A stretch of 64,000 bases of DNA, from the NCBI GenBank assembly GCA_039583875.1, contig CM077147.1:108112124-108176123 (forward strand). Reading direction: 5' to 3'. The first letter of the stretch is position 1; each line of letters begins with the position of its first letter. The position numbers and the translations under genes are program-made. This document shows positions 41,414 to 54,107 of the stretch, one piece after another. Below the pieces are notes generated by a model. It was not told the DNA's origin. It ran no database searches and saw only the letters and a list, made by a program, of their open reading frames with translations. This stretch comes from Platanthera guangdongensis. Its lineage: Eukaryota > Streptophyta > Magnoliopsida > Asparagales > Orchidaceae.

Positions 41414-43326
41414 ATATATTATATTAGAATATAGATAATAGATGATATATTTGATAGAGGGGGTAGAGAACAGATCGGGTGGAGCAGGGGGGATATCGCC
41501 GGGGATATCGCGGGAAGGGGAGATGAGATCAGCTGGGGGGGGGGGGGTTTTAAAAAGGAGGAAATAATAAAAGGGGGTCACGGGTTCCAGAGAAAAAAAA
41601 GAAAAAGGAAATAGCAGGGGGAGATCGGGGGGGGGGGGGAAGCAGGAGCCCTAGCCCGATCGGCCTGGAACCCAGCCGCCGCCCCCGCCGTTCCCGCTCT
41701 TCCCCGTCCCCGGCTAAGCAACGCCTCTGCCGCCTCCTTCCCCCTCTCACCCTCGGCCTGGAGCAGCAGGGGGCGCCCGCCCCCCCCATCTCTCACCCTC
41801 GGCACAGCAGGCCGCCGCCGCCGCCGCCGCCCCATTTCCCGCTCTTCCCCATCGCCGGCTAAGCAACGCCGCCGCCCGGATCCTTCCCCCTCCCACTCGG
41901 CCTGGAGTAGCAAGGAGCCGCCCGCCCTCACTCTCTCTCTCCGGCCACCGCCCGACTAGGGCACGGCCTCCTTCTTCGCTCTCTCTCGTCGCCGGCGAAG
42001 CGCACCACAACCCCGGCCGCCCCTCTCTCCCTCGGCCTGGAGCAGCGGCCCGAGCGTTCTCTCTCTCCCTTTCCCTCGGCTTGGAGCAGGGCTCGGCTTG
42101 GAGTGGGGTTCGGCCTGGGGCTAAGCCCTAATTTTTCACCACCGGCAACAAGCTCGGCCTGGAGCGAGGCTCGGCCTGGAGCGAGGCTCAGCCTGGAGCG
42201 AGGCTCGGCCTGGAGTAGAGAGCGACCACCGACGCGGCCGCATGCAACAGGATTGGCCCGGAGCTCCTCTCCCGCCCCCACCGCCAAGCACGCGATAAAG
42301 GTAACGATGTTTCAACTTGGGCAGGTGAAGCCTTCAGTTTCCATATTTGCACGGAAGCTCCTCTCCACCAACGGGTGGGGGGAAGGGAGCTCCCCGACGG
42401 GTTGACGTGCACGTCCCCGCAGTTAATTGCATTAGTACCCGGAAGCATGAGTACGGGTTTAGGCATGCTGTGTGAAGCCCATCCGGACGTGTGAGCCGGA
42501 TTGGTGATGTTCTGGGGTTCCCGGAGAAAACTCCGAGGAAGTTGTTTATTTAGCCGCTTGCAGGGAATGCGCGCCACAAGCCCCAAAAAGGGGGTGTGCG
42601 CAATATGTTTGGCCCGCTTCTGTTAGCCGACCGATGACTAGTTGGCCGCCGCTCGTCGAGACGTTGGCGTACAGGTGTTGTAGTACCAGGCGGGGAGTAG
42701 CGGGCTTAAGCCCAAGCTTGTGCTGGCCCTTGAAGGCCTTTTTGTTTATATTTCCGGCCTGTGTGCCGAGTATGGAATTTATATTTCTGTAATATTCTTT
42801 TATATCTGTGATGCTCTGAGAATGTAGCTTACTCCTCCTGTCTTGGGCGAGCGGCGTGTTCGTGAACCGCTCCCCCGTGTGGGCCCCGAGGTGTAGATGT
42901 CGGGAAGCCCCTGATGGCCCGTTGCCATCCTTTCAGAGTAGCGGAGTTCCGCTATTAGCGGCCCAATTGGGGTTGCGTAGAGTAGGGCTGCTGGGCGGTT
43001 TGGCGCCAATAGTAAGGCAGGCGGGGAGCATTTTACATAGACCCGAGGTGGTACCTTTAGTTAAGGAGTGGATCTCGAGATCCTCCTTGGATGTTCCGGT
43101 CGGCCAAGAGAGCCCTCCAAAGGTGCCTTAGCTCAGCCCTGAGCTTGGGAGGGGAAGAGTTAGTTAGTCTTCCGGGTATGCGGCGGGTCCTCCACGCTGA
43201 GACCTTGGGTCTGTCCCTTGTGTTCCTAGTCTTGTGCCTAGATCGTTCGCTTGAGGGTAGTAGGTGCGTGGTCACCGCTTCCCCAAGGGTCGAACTCCAT
43301 GGGAGACCGGATTTCCGGTTTCAACA
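41219..43326 (+). repeat. 3' LTR of the LARD element (2108 bp)
   Basis: This uninterrupted copy runs from TGTACAACCCCGTAGCCGGG to TTCCGGTTTCAACA. It contains the (TA)n tract (41357-41420), G-runs, the minisatellite (42153-42218) and the non-repetitive second half. It is followed by GACAC. Confidence 0.93.
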
Positions 43327-43470
43327 GACACCTACTCTGGATGTGTCGACACTTATTTCTCTGAAGTGTCGACACAGACTTTCTAGATGTGTCGACACCA
43401 TTTCTCTGAAATATCGACACCACTTCTATGTTTCGACACAGACAACTCCTTGTGTCGACACTATTTTACT
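43327..43470 (-). repeat. SIRE-A2 spacer palindrome array, part right of the LARD insertion
   Basis: Centres at 43347, 43370, 43393, 43415, 43434 and 43456 are 19-23 bp apart. Decayed forms are ATATCGACAC and TTTCGACACA. It continues the array at 24560-24876. Confidence 0.9.
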
Positions 43471-43495
43471 TAGCCAATTTTTATCAAACTATTCT

Positions 43496-44930
43496 AAGTT
43501 CAACATTCCTAATTCAATTTTGAACTTATTGAATTTAGTTTCATCAAGGGGTTAGTAAACATATCAACTATCTGATTATCTGTTTTAACATATTCTAGGG
43601 AAATGTCCTCTTTTTCTATATGTTCTCTAAGAAAATGGTATCTAATTTCTATGTGCTTAGTCCTACTATGTGAGACAGGATTATTTGCAATAGAAATAGC
43701 ACTTATAGAATCACATAGCAAAGGTGTTCTACTTACTTGAATACCATAGTCTTGTAGCTGATGCTGAATCCACAATAGTTATGCACAGCAGCTTCCTGCA
43801 GCAACATATTCTGACTCAGCTATGGAGATTGCCACATTGGTCTGCTTCATACTGCTCCAAGACACTTGTCTTCCACCTAGAAATTGACAGGTGCCTGTAG
43901 TATTTTTTCTATCTTCCTTGCAACCTGCAAAATCTGCATCTGAATAGCCAGTCAGTAGAAGATCTCCATTCCTAGGGTACCAAAGGCCTAGATTAGGGGT
44001 GCCCTTAAGATATCTCAAAATTCTTTTGACTGTAGTCAGATGAGATTCTTTAGGGCATGCTTGGTACCTAGCACAGACACATGTAGCATACATGATATCT
44101 GGTCTACTAGCAGTCAGATATAGTAGGGAGCCAACTATCCCTCTATACAAAGTTTCATCTGCAGGTTTCCCTGCATCATCTTTGCTAAGAGACACACTTG
44201 ACCCCATAGGAGTTCTTATGGTAGTGGATGATTCCATACCATACTTCTTTATTAACTCCAGGGTGAACTTAGACTGAGTTATGGACAAGCCATCTCCAGT
44301 CTTTCTTACTTGGAGACCCAAGAAGAACTTAAGTTCCCACATACTGCTCATTTCAAATTTTCCTTGCATAAGTTTTGCAAACTTTCTGCAAAGATTACTT
44401 TCAGTAGACCCAAATATTATGTCATCAACATATATTTGGACTAGGATTATCTTACCTTTAGATTCCCTAAGGAATAGAGTCTTGTCTATTTTCCCCCTTG
44501 AGAATTTGTTCTCAATGAGGAAACTAGACAGGGTTTCATACCAAGCTCTTGGAGCTTTTTTCAACCCATACAATGCCTTCCTAAGTCTATAAACATAATC
44601 AGGTTTGAGAGGATCAACAAAACCTGAGGGCTGCTCTACATAGACTTCTTCCTTTAGATTTCCATTCAGGAAAGCTGACTTTACATCCATTTGAAATACC
44701 TTGAAACCTTGATATGTTGCATAAGCAAGGAACATCATGATTGCTTCCAGTCTTGCTACTGGGGCAAAGGTTTGATCAAAATCAATACCTTCTTCCTGTC
44801 TATATCATTTTGCAACTAGTCTTGCTTTATTCTTTACAATGACTCCATTCTCATCCAACTTGTTCCTGAAGATCCACTTTGTTCCAATGATGTTGTGGTC
44901 TTTTGGTTTAGTAACTAGCTTCCAGACCTT
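43496..44930 (-). pseudogene. Reverse transcriptase and RNase H part of SIRE-A2 pol
   Basis: The RT frame is open at 43779-44738, with the catalytic [15 protein letters not shown] intact, [40 protein letters not shown] and [14 protein letters not shown]. One stop near 43778 cuts RNase H just before LWIQHQLQDYG. The RNase H end is open at 43509-43775 (DSISAISIANNPVSHSRTKH). A stop at about 44804 separates RT from its N-terminal part. Confidence 0.88.
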
Positions 44931-46660
44931 GCATCTGTTGAACTGATTCAGCTCCTCTTGCATAGTATCAATCCAATGTGGGTCTAGAACTGCTTCTTCA
45001 AATTTCTTTGGTTCCACTTGTGATAGGAAACTGGAGTAAAGAACTGTACTCAGATTCCTGCTTCTTGTTTGCACTCCTTGTCTTGGATCACGAATTATCT
45101 GATTGACTGGACGATCCTTTAAGTGTCTATTTGTTGGAGGTAGTCTATGTTTAGGTTGAACACCTCCAGCCTCTTCATTAAGCTGCACCTCTTGGTTTTC
45201 TTCAGCATCTAGAGAGTCATGTACTCCCCCTGGATAACAGCCACCATTTTCCACTTGCTGAGTTGCAGTAGAACCTTCTGTAATGGTAAGCTTGTCCATC
45301 TTTTCATTTATACCTGTAGAGCTGCATACACTACTTGGCAACTCACTGTTAATCAGTCTTGTTTCATCAAAGACTATATGTATAGACTCTTCTACAACTT
45401 GAGTAACCAAGTTGTAGACCCTATAAGCCTTACTATTATTGCTGTACCCAACAAAGATCCCCTCTTGGGATTTGACAGCAAACTTAGTTATATAAGACTT
45501 GCCATTGTTAAGTATATAGCACTTGCAACCAAAGATCCTAAAATAAGATAAGTTTGGTTTTCTGCCCTTCACAATCTCATAGGGAGTCTTTTTATGGCTC
45601 TTGGTGATAGAAGCGCTATTGATCACATGACATGTAGTGTTTATTGTCTCAGCCCAGAAATATTCTGGGAGAGAAGTGTCACTCAATAGAGTTCTACCAG
45701 CCTCTATCAATGTTCTATTCTTCCTTTCAGCAATACCATTTTGCTATGGTGTTCTAGGTGAGGAAAATTCTTGAAATATCCTAAATTCTTCACACAGTTT
45801 TGTCATACTTTTAGACTAAAATTCAGTACCATGGTCACTTTTGATTTTGACCACTGTACTATCCAACTCATTCTGAATTTGTTTAACAAAATTATATAAG
45901 ATATTTGGGGTTTCAGATTTTTATCTTAGGAAGAACACCCAGGAATATCTAGAATAGTCATCTACTACACAAATGTGTAGACCTTCCTACCTAGACTGTG
46001 AACTGGCATAGGACCAAATAGATCCATATGCAAGAGGTATAGACACCTCATTGAATCCTTGTTTTCAAGGCTATGAAAGGTGGATTTGGTTTGCTTGCCT
46101 TTTTGACAAGCTGAGCATATTCCATCCTTTATACACTTAACTTGAGGACCATTTCTCACTAACTCTTTGCTAAAAAGTTGGCCAATAGTCTTGTAGTTAA
46201 GATGGGCCAGCCTCTTGTGCCATTTAACACAATGTGAGACTCTCTCATCAGCTAAAAGGCAAATATGAGAAACATTGTTCTCACACTCAAAATTTAGACA
46301 ATAAACATTTCTCTTCCTATATCCTGTCAAAATGATCTTTTGATCACTTGAACTTTTGATATGACATTCATTCTTAATAAATGAAATGTCATATCCTAAG
46401 TCACTCAGCTGACTTATGCTTATAAGGTTGTGTTTCAAACCTTTCACATAGGCCACTTGAGTGATAGTAATCTGATTACTAGAAATGTTACCAAAGCCAT
46501 TGATGATTCCTTTTTCTGAACCACCAAAGGTTACTTTAGGGCCATCCTTGATAGGTGTGTAGTCCTTCAACAACCCCCTTATTCCAGTCATGTGCCTGGA
46601 ACATCCACTATCCAAGTACCATATTGGGGCATGATAGCTTAGACTCACTTGCAACACAGA
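44931..46660 (-). pseudogene. Protease and integrase part of SIRE-A2 pol
   Basis: The protease site WYLDSGCSRHMTG is near 46620. The HHCC finger (HKRLAHLNYKTIGQ, CSACQKGKQTKSTF) and the first part of the core (LHMDLFGPMPVHSLGRKVY) are open to 45965. The middle of the core (45715-45960) carries stops. The C-terminal part is open from 45710 ([40 protein letters not shown]), followed by the acidic linker to RT. Confidence 0.86.
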
Positions 46661-46664
46661 TTAC

Positions 46665-48693
46665 TTAACCTTAGAACCCAAATAACTTTTGTGTCCTTGG
46701 TGCAAGTTAGCCTGTACTTTAACAAATCTACCTGTAGCTCTTCTAGCAGGCAGATTGCTACTCTCCTTGACACTAGAATTGTGCCAACAATCTAAGGCAA
46801 AGTGGCCTACCTTGCCACAACACCAGCACTCAAACCTGTTGTACCTTTGTTTAGGTACTACCCTGGCTGAATTATCTACAACAGGCTTCTTGTTTGTGCT
46901 GGGGCTTTGCCTTTAGATTTGGACCTAGCAGTCCAGGTAGTTTTCTTAAACCCTAATCCAGCCTTACCCTTTTGAGGTACAAACTCATCTATCAAGGGTA
47001 AAATAGATTTAGGTTTAGAAAAGCTAGCCATAATCTCTCTCTCCTTCTGAAGTCTAACCTCCAGATTTCTAATCTGATCATTCTTGAATGTGATTGTACC
47101 CATTTGAATAACAGTTATGTTTTTTAATCTGGCAATCTCATTCAGTTTTTGATCCAGTAATTTTTTTTAATCAGATGCAGCCAATTTAAGACTAGCAATC
47201 TCCTTTTCCTGAGTTTTGGCCAAGGTTTTGCTTTTCTTCAAGGCCTGCAACAAGTCTCTATATTCATCAATTAACTGATGAATATCTCCTTCAGATTCAG
47301 ACCCACCCACATCACTTGATGCAGATGTATCTGACTCTGAATCAGTACTATAAATTGAACTAGAAGAACAACTTTGTACCTTACTTGGTCCAGGATGATC
47401 CTGGCTCTTGTCTCCTTCAGATATAGCCATCAGTCCCTTGCACTGATGGTCTTCATGCTCATAAATTGAGTTCATTAGCTGCATGAACTCATGTTCTTAC
47501 TCTTCAGCAAATAATCCAATGTAGGCTTCAACTTCTGATTCTATTTCTGAAGATGACTGGTCTGTCAAACTCTTGTCTTTCTTAGAAACAAAGGACTTTT
47601 CCTTTTTGCTCTTAAACTTAGTCTTCTTTTTGCCAGCTGACTCCTTCCTCTTTTCAGGACAGTCAGCCACTACATGTCCTTGTCTATTGCAGCAATAGCA
47701 CACAATCTTTGAAGATGTAGCTTTGCTTGGCTTGGACTTTCTTCTGTCATTCCTGGATGACTTTATCTTCTGATAGTAGTCATATTTTGGCTGAGAAGTG
47801 GAAGGATTAGACCTCCACTGCCTCTTGTTTAGAAATCTTTGAAAGTGCCTAGTAAAAGCAGCAAAGTCTTCATCACTTTCACTGCTATCAGAACTCTTGC
47901 TATCTAAAATATCTGTGACAGCCTCAGCAATTATTTTAGGTGGAGATGGAGACTTGCTTCTATACTTCTTAGTGGCTTCAGTCTTGAAGGCCACAGACTT
48001 TTCCTTGTGCTCCACTCTAGTATTCTTCTCTTCCTCCTTTCTAGCCAGTAACTGTATCTCATAAGATAGCAGTTTTCCAAACAAAGTTGGAGGAGGTATA
48101 TCAGCAAGTTTGGCCACTTCCCTAATGACACAAATCTTGGTGTCCCAGTCCTTAGTCAGGGATCTTAAGAACTTGTCATTCAGCTCATAGTTGCCTCTTC
48201 CATAGGACATCAACTCATTAACAATCCTATAGAACTTATTGTAACATTTTGTAATACTATCAGACTTTCCTTGTCTGAAGCTTTCATATTCCTGATTTAA
48301 CATTGACTTCCTATCTTGTCTTACATTCTCTGAGCCCTCCATATAGACTATTAATGTGTCCCACATTTCTTTAGAGGTTTTACAATGAATTAAGTTCTGA
48401 AATATTGAATCATCAATGACACTAACAATTATATTCTGAGCTCTCTTGTCCATAGTGGCCAGGATGATTTCATCTTTAGTCATTTCAGAAAAGTCCTTGG
48501 GAGTTTTCTGATTTGCATCCAGAATGGATATCTTTATTGGCACAAATGGGCCTTCTTTGACTGTAATATATATCCTTGGGTCAGAAGCTTCCATAAAGAG
48601 TCTGACCCTCTCTTTCCATATGCCAAATATCTCTTTTCTACATATTGGCAATTTCATTGACCCCAGCTCCTTGTGATTTTCACCTGAACCCAT
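46665..48693 (-). pseudogene. Gag of SIRE-A2, 398 codons open then broken
   Basis: It starts MGSGENHKELGSMKLPICRK. The capsid region is intact (FSEMTKDEIILATMDKRAQN, MWDTLIVYMEGSENVRQDRK), followed by the first knuckle CYCCNRQGHVVADC. A TAA near 47494 and further lesions near 47166 and 46876 break the remaining part, which includes the coiled segment. The second knuckle (about 46830) reads CWCCGKVGHFALDC. The equivalent SIRE-A1 gag has more stops. Confidence 0.86.
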
Positions 48694-48771
48694 TTTCTTG
48701 ATTCTTTCTTGATTCTTATATCTGCCTTAAGGATCTTACTCTGACTGTTAAGTCCTTTCTTGAGTAACCTC

Positions 48772-48788
48772 CCTCTGATGCCACCACT
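48772..48788 (-). other. Primer-binding site of SIRE-A2
   Basis: The minus strand reads AGTGGTGGCATCAGAGG directly after the LTR end CTTTCA. It is the iMet type with one change from TGGTATCAGAG. Confidence 0.78.
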
Positions 48789-50680
48789 TGAAAGAAATAG
48801 TGCCTAACCACCTAAAGGGGGGGGGGGTGAATAGGTGTAATTTTTCTTTTACTTTAAAGGCAAAAAATCTGTTCTATAATCTAAGTAGCAATTATAAATT
48901 CTACAGCTATCAGCACAGCAATCACAGAAACAATCATTCACAGAGTGCACACAGAGTTTATAGTGGTTCCCCAAGGTCTGGGTACATCGACTTTCCCCCT
49001 TCGCCTATCTAGCAGTGTACTAGATTCGGCCTAACTTCTGCACTTCTCCTCAGATCCTCAGATATTACAGCTCAGAACCCCAAATAGGGTCCTACAACTC
49101 AGAGTGTCCCCACTCCTACAACTCAGGCAAACTGCCCTACCTCGGCCATCACCAAGGCCTACACTCAGAGAACACAGTCTCCTACAATTCAGGCACAAGG
49201 CCCTACCACTCAGTCTACAACAAGACCTACACTCAGAGAATAGATTCTCCTACACTCAGGCTCAAAAGCCCTACCTCAGCCTTTATAAATTTATGCTTAC
49301 AACTCAGATCCCTTAGGATCCTACAAAAAGATAATAAAAGATTTTAGGTTACCACTCTGTTTGAGAGAATGAAGAGGGCAACCTTCTTGATCAGTTCTTG
49401 ATAGAAATGATTTCTGAGATCAACTTTGTCTTTGCTTTCTTCAAGGCTTCTTGAGTCTGAACTCAGAAAAAGTTGATCTTCTTGAAGTAGTCCGGCTGGC
49501 AACTTCCTTCTTAAGATGAAGAATTAAATCTGGATCCTTCTTTGCAGTCTGGTTCAGAACCTGCTTCTTAAGAGATTTGATTAAACAAGTCTCTTTCTTG
49601 ATTTCAATTACTGAAGTTCTCTCTCTCCAAGTAAATCTGAAGTATCTTAAAAATACTGATTTACAGTTTTCTCTGGATCTGTATTCTACAATGATTGATC
49701 ATTTTATCTTGTTCTTACTTTCTGTTGAAGGAGAAAGCCTTTATATAGTCTTCCTCCATGGTAACCGGCTGATCCGGTTTCTAACGAACTTCTGACAGCT
49801 TCAACACTTACAGTAGACCGGTTGAAATGACAGCTGTCAAGTCATTCAGTCACTTCTTGAAATCACTGTCTCTGTCTGAAAGTGTCGAGACTGATCTTCA
49901 TTATGTGTCGACACAAATAAACTAAGTGCCGACACAAGTGGACTAAGTGTCGACACTAGCCTTGGTGGTGTCGACACAACTCCTTCTATTGTTGTAACAG
50001 CTTCTCGACACTGCTTCTGTTGAATGTGTCGACACTGATTGAGTGTGTCGACACAAGTACTTCTTCTTTAAAACTTAGTTGAATTCTGCTGTGTGTCGAC
50101 ACATCTCCTTTGTGTCGACACAAGTACTTCTTTAAAACTTAGTTGAATTCTGCTGTGTGTCGACACATCTCCTTTGTGTTGACACAAGTACTTCTTTGCT
50201 TTAACTGTTGTTGAAACTTGCTGTGTGTCGACACATCCCCTTTGTGTCGACACAGTTGATGTTGACAAATACTTCTGTGTGTCGACACTGCCTCTTGGTG
50301 TCGACACATTTGATGTCGACTAAGATTCTTTGGGTGTCGACACTGCCTCTAAGTGTCGACACAATTTATGTTGACAATTCTTCACAGTGTGTCGACACTG
50401 CCTGTATGTGTCGACACATTTCTTCTGGTGTCGACTCAGCCTTTCCTGGTGTCGACACAATTTACTCCAAGTGTCGACACAGCTTTTCTTCAGTGTCGAC
50501 ACAAGCCTTCATAAGTGTCGACACTGCTTCTTTAGGTGTCGACACATGTACTTAAAAATTTTCTGCAATTACTTAACCTGCACATATTAACAAAAAACAC
50601 ATCAAATACACCTTGATGTATATCATTGAGTAGGGTGAGGCTTCTTCAAATCTGGTACACATTTTCCAATGAACCCAACA
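48789..50680 (-). repeat. 5' LTR of SIRE-A2 (1892 bp), with palindrome array
   Basis: It matches 19647-21544. On the minus strand the array is at about 49885-50545, the CCGGTT dyad near 49765-49780 and the TATA box at 49740-49747. It ends ATGAACCCAACA, followed by the GACAT duplication. Confidence 0.93.
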
Positions 50681-51583
50681 GACATCAATATGACTCAGCG
50701 CTTCTAGACATAGTAAATTCTAGACAGACTGCTCAGGCGTTGAGTGAAGCCTTGTCACTCAATGCAAAAGTACTTAGCATAATTCTGCATCTCCAAGCAT
50801 TGAGTGCGTTAAGTGAGCCTTCATCCCTCTGCACATTCTATCTTTTATAGTCTTAACTGATTAGGCGTCGAGTGAGCCTTAATCACTCAACGCTTCTGAA
50901 CTTAGTTGAATTGTCTGTTGAATATGCGTTGAGTGAACTGCCTTCACTCAATGCTTCTGAACTTAGATAGATTTTCTTCCTGCTTCTTTTGAGGCTTTGA
51001 CTGCTTAAGCTTCTGTCAATGCTTCTGCTCTTCTGGCGTTGAGTGAGTTGAGTTCACTCAATTCTTCTAGACTTGGTGGATTTTCTGCATGTCCAGTAAC
51101 CAGTCTTCTTGACTATGGAATTAAGTGAACTGCCTTCACTCAACGCTTCTATCCATAGCCAGATATCTTGTTGAGTTGGTGTTAAGTGAACTGCCTTCAC
51201 TAAACACTTCTGTACTTAGCTAAATATCTTGTTGAGTTGGCGTTGAGTGAATTGTCTTCACTCAACGCTTCTGGACTTAGCTAGATTTCTAGTCAGCAAC
51301 ATTGCGGCTTTGATTATATGTAGATCTCTCAACACTTTTGCTCTTCTTGCGTCGAGTGAACTACTTTCATTCGATGCTTCTGGACTTAACAAAAATTTTT
51401 CTTTGCCAGCAACTTATCTTGAGTCCAACAAGTATTATGACCCTGACATCCTGTCTAATCATGGTATAGTAGACAACATGTATACACTGAACTTAGGGCA
51501 TGCATCAAATACATTTATGCACTAAGTATTGATGGTGATGCCTCTTCAAATGCCGGGAACATTGAAGGGCAATATTCCCAACA
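50681..51583 (-). repeat. 5' portion of the element C 3' LTR, with hairpin array
   Basis: On the minus strand it starts TGTTGGGAATATTGCCC at 51583 and is followed inside by a polypurine tract. Between 50725 and 51375 it holds about nine hairpin-type units: GTTGAGTGAA (or GTCGAG, GTTAAG), a short loop, TTCACTCAACG or TCACTCAATG. It continues at 19646 and 6737 beyond the nested SIRE elements. Confidence 0.88.
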
Positions 51584-52006
51584 ATCTCCCCCTATTTGAA
51601 GAAGGCAGAACACACAACAATAATAAAATGCATTAATACAGAAACCTTATTAATTAAGCAAATGTAAGCTAGTTCAAAGTTCCCCAGTTTAATGCAGTGA
51701 CTTCACATGTCAAGTCATTGCTCTCCTCATACAACTTATTAAAAGTTGACTTCACATATCAAGTCATTGCTCTCCACATACAACTTGTTAAAAGTTGACT
51801 TCCCCCTTTCTGGCTCTACATATCAAGTTAATGCAGTGATTTGACATGTCAGGTCATTGCTCTCAATTGCTCTCCTCTCCTATTGCTCTCAAATTGATCT
51901 CCTCCCCCTTTTGGCTTCTTCAATAGGCATCCATCTATTGAGGGTGGAGAAAGGATCATGTGAGAACTTTTCTCTTGGTCCTTTTGACCATCATGCTCAG
52001 GAAGAG
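51584..52006 (-). other. 3' internal region of element C, with polypurine tract and 49-bp repeat
   Basis: The minus strand reads AAATAGGGGGAGAT at 51584-51597 (polypurine tract). At 51699, 51748 and 51797 begin copies of a 49-bp tandem unit (GACTTCACATGTCAAGTCAT type). No coding sequence is recognised. Confidence 0.7.
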
Positions 52007-54102
52007 TGTTTGGTCCATTGATCCCAATGTACCAGATTTGAAGAAGGCCTACAGAACAATGGTATACATATGTGTAATCTAATAGTTGCCACAATTTTTA
52101 TATGTGCATAATGTTATTTGAACAAGGAATAGATAGGTTATCTAAGTGACTATGACAGGTGGACTCAAGGCATGATATTGGAAAGACAGAAATCTGTATA
52201 AGTCCACAACCATTGAGTGAAGGCCATTCACTCAACGCCAGAAATCCAAAAGCTTAGAGTAAATCATGGACAGTAAAAGCCTAATTATTTACAAGGCAGA
52301 ATTTTGGTTAAGTTCAAAAGCGTTGAGTGAAGGCAGTTCACTCAACGCTATATAACAAGAGGCATCGAGTAAAGCTCAGACAGACAAAACTTTAGCATTG
52401 TCAAGGAAGAAATCTCACTAAGTCCAGAAGCATTGAGTGAAGCTAGTTCACTCAATGCCAAGCTCAATAAGCGTCGGCAGAACAAGCTCCAGTCATAGCC
52501 TGAGAAGATGTAGACAGATAATCTAAGTCCAAATGCGTTGAGCAGGACAGTTCACTCAACGCCAACTCAATAGAGAAATCAGTAAAGTACAAAAACGTTG
52601 AGTGAAGGCAGTTCACTCAACGCCTCATTGATAAGACTGGCGAAGGCAGAAAGCGTTGAGTGAAGACAACTAACTCAACGCCTTCATACAGATGAAAATA
52701 AACTAAGTGCAAAAGCGTTGAGTGACGGCTATTCACTCAACGCCTCATTAAGATGACAAAAAAGTCAAGTATGCGTTAAGTGATGAAGACTCACTCAACG
52801 CACTCAATGCCTATCAACGGAAAGTTTGTCTAAGGACAAAAGCATTGAGTGAAGTGTTGTTCACCCAATGCTTCCTCAACAGAAATTTGGCTAAGTGTTT
52901 TGGCACTGAGTGACATTCCTTCACTCAATGCCTATACTAAATTCCTTGAATTTGGCATAGTCCACAGATACTGTCGTCAGCAACATTTAAAATCATTGTG
53001 GGAAGTATACAGTGCGCGACAAACGGCGTCGCATGCCTACTGTACTGCATTTAATGAAAAAGTAAGATTATAGATACCAAATCCAAGTGAGCCCATGGAT
53101 CAAAGAGCCGTTGGACAACAGAAGTTAATAAAATAATTCAGATTAGAAATAAAAGATAACCTTTGGATTTATTTTTGAAAAAGCTCTAGACTTCATCTTC
53201 CTTCTCCCGACATTGTTGCAAAGCAAGGAAAGGTTGTTTAAACTGCTGATCAGAAAGTTCAAGCAAAGAAGATAGTTGTTGTGAATCTCACCTTCAACAA
53301 CAAGCATAGATAAGTTCTCTGAGAAAGAATATGCAGTAAGGGTTAACCCTAGCTGCAGCTACTTCACAGTTCAAGCAAATTTTTCCAGAAGATCATTTTT
53401 CTGGAGCTGTGAAGAAGAAGACTGGACTGAGCCACTTCAGTTCAGAAGAAGGTAGACACAAAGAAAATCTCTCTGGTGTCTAGTCATCATCAACACACTT
53501 TACTTTTCTTGTAGGATCCTTTGTATCTGAGTGTAAGCCTAATATTATAAAGGTTGAGTGTAGGGTCTTTTGTATATTCGAGTTGTAGGATTCAGAGCTG
53601 AATCTGAGATAGGATCTTGGATTTTATCAGAGTTTTAGGGCAGTTTGCCTGAGGTAGGATCTGGTTCAGATCTGAGGTAGGAGATTACATCTTTGAGTTG
53701 TAGGGATATCCTCCTAGCCTGAGTTGTAGGACTTGTGCTCAAGTCTGAGGTAGGACTATGTGCATGAGTTGTAGGAGATAACATCTCTGAGTGGTAAGGG
53801 TTTATACCTGAGCTGTAGGTCTTGGAGGATAATGAGAGATTCTGAGGGATCCGTGTTATAAGCTCTTTGGAGCTAAGTTTGGAGAATTTGCCTTGTCCAA
53901 CACACTGTAGAAAGGTGGGAGGGATAGTGGGTGTACCCATAATCTAGGGAACCACTATAAATCATATGTGTGTTGTTGTTGATTGTATTGAAAGCAAAGA
54001 ATAACTAAATCACAACACACCTAAAACAGGAAAAATATAAAAAGGCCTAAAACCTATTCACCCCCTCTAGGTGTTAGCTATCCTTGAATATAAAGACTTT
54101 CA
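52007..54102 (+). repeat. Solo LTR of the element C family (2096 bp), with hairpin array
   Basis: It starts TGTTTGGTCCATTG and ends AATATAAAGACTTTCA. The flanks AAGAG (52002-52006) and TAGAG (54103-54107) match at four of five bases. Structure: hairpin array at 52212-52935, CTGAGTTGTAGG-type repeats at 53525-53830, and the conserved block ending AACCACTATAAAT near 53960. No internal region or second LTR is next to it, so it is a solo LTR from recombination. Confidence 0.85.
52212..52935 (+). repeat. Serial hairpin array GTTGAGTGAA / TTCACTCAAC in the solo LTR
   Basis: About ten units start near 52216, 52320, 52431, 52531, 52594, 52652, 52712, 52770, 52840 and 52902. The best unit is GCGTTGAGTGAA, 5 nt, TTCACTCAACGC (12-bp arms). 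Spacing settles at 58-70 bp in the second half. Decayed arms read GCATTGAG or CTCAATGC, so the CpG was lost. Confidence 0.93.
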
Positions 54103-54107
54103 TAGAG

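Larger units (their letters stand above)
24877..43326 (+). mobile_element. Non-autonomous LTR retrotransposon (LARD-like), no gag or pol
   Basis: Direct LTRs start TGTACAACCCCGTAGCCGGG (24877 and 41219) and end GGTTTCAACA (38031 and 43326). The target duplication GACAC is exact (24872-24876 and 43327-43331). The internal part is only 38032-41218 and holds no recognisable retroviral domain, just a probable PBS, duplicated blocks, a 147-bp tandem array and a polypurine tract. The LTR start resembles that of the Tat-type gypsy at 6636, which suggests mobilisation by a Tat partner (inference). The left LTR is split by the Tekay element. Confidence 0.9.
19647..50680 (-). mobile_element. SIRE-A2: Ty1/copia (SIRE-type) retrotransposon, split by nested insertions
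   Basis: LTRs lie at 19647-21544 and 48789-50680, with an exact GACAT target duplication (19642-19646 and 50681-50685). It is the same family as SIRE-A1, in opposite orientation. Gag and pol are at 43496-48693 and the extra gene at 21811-24534. The two parts are separated by the 18.4-kb LARD insertion at 24877-43326. Without nested DNA the element is about 12.6 kb. Confidence 0.93.
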
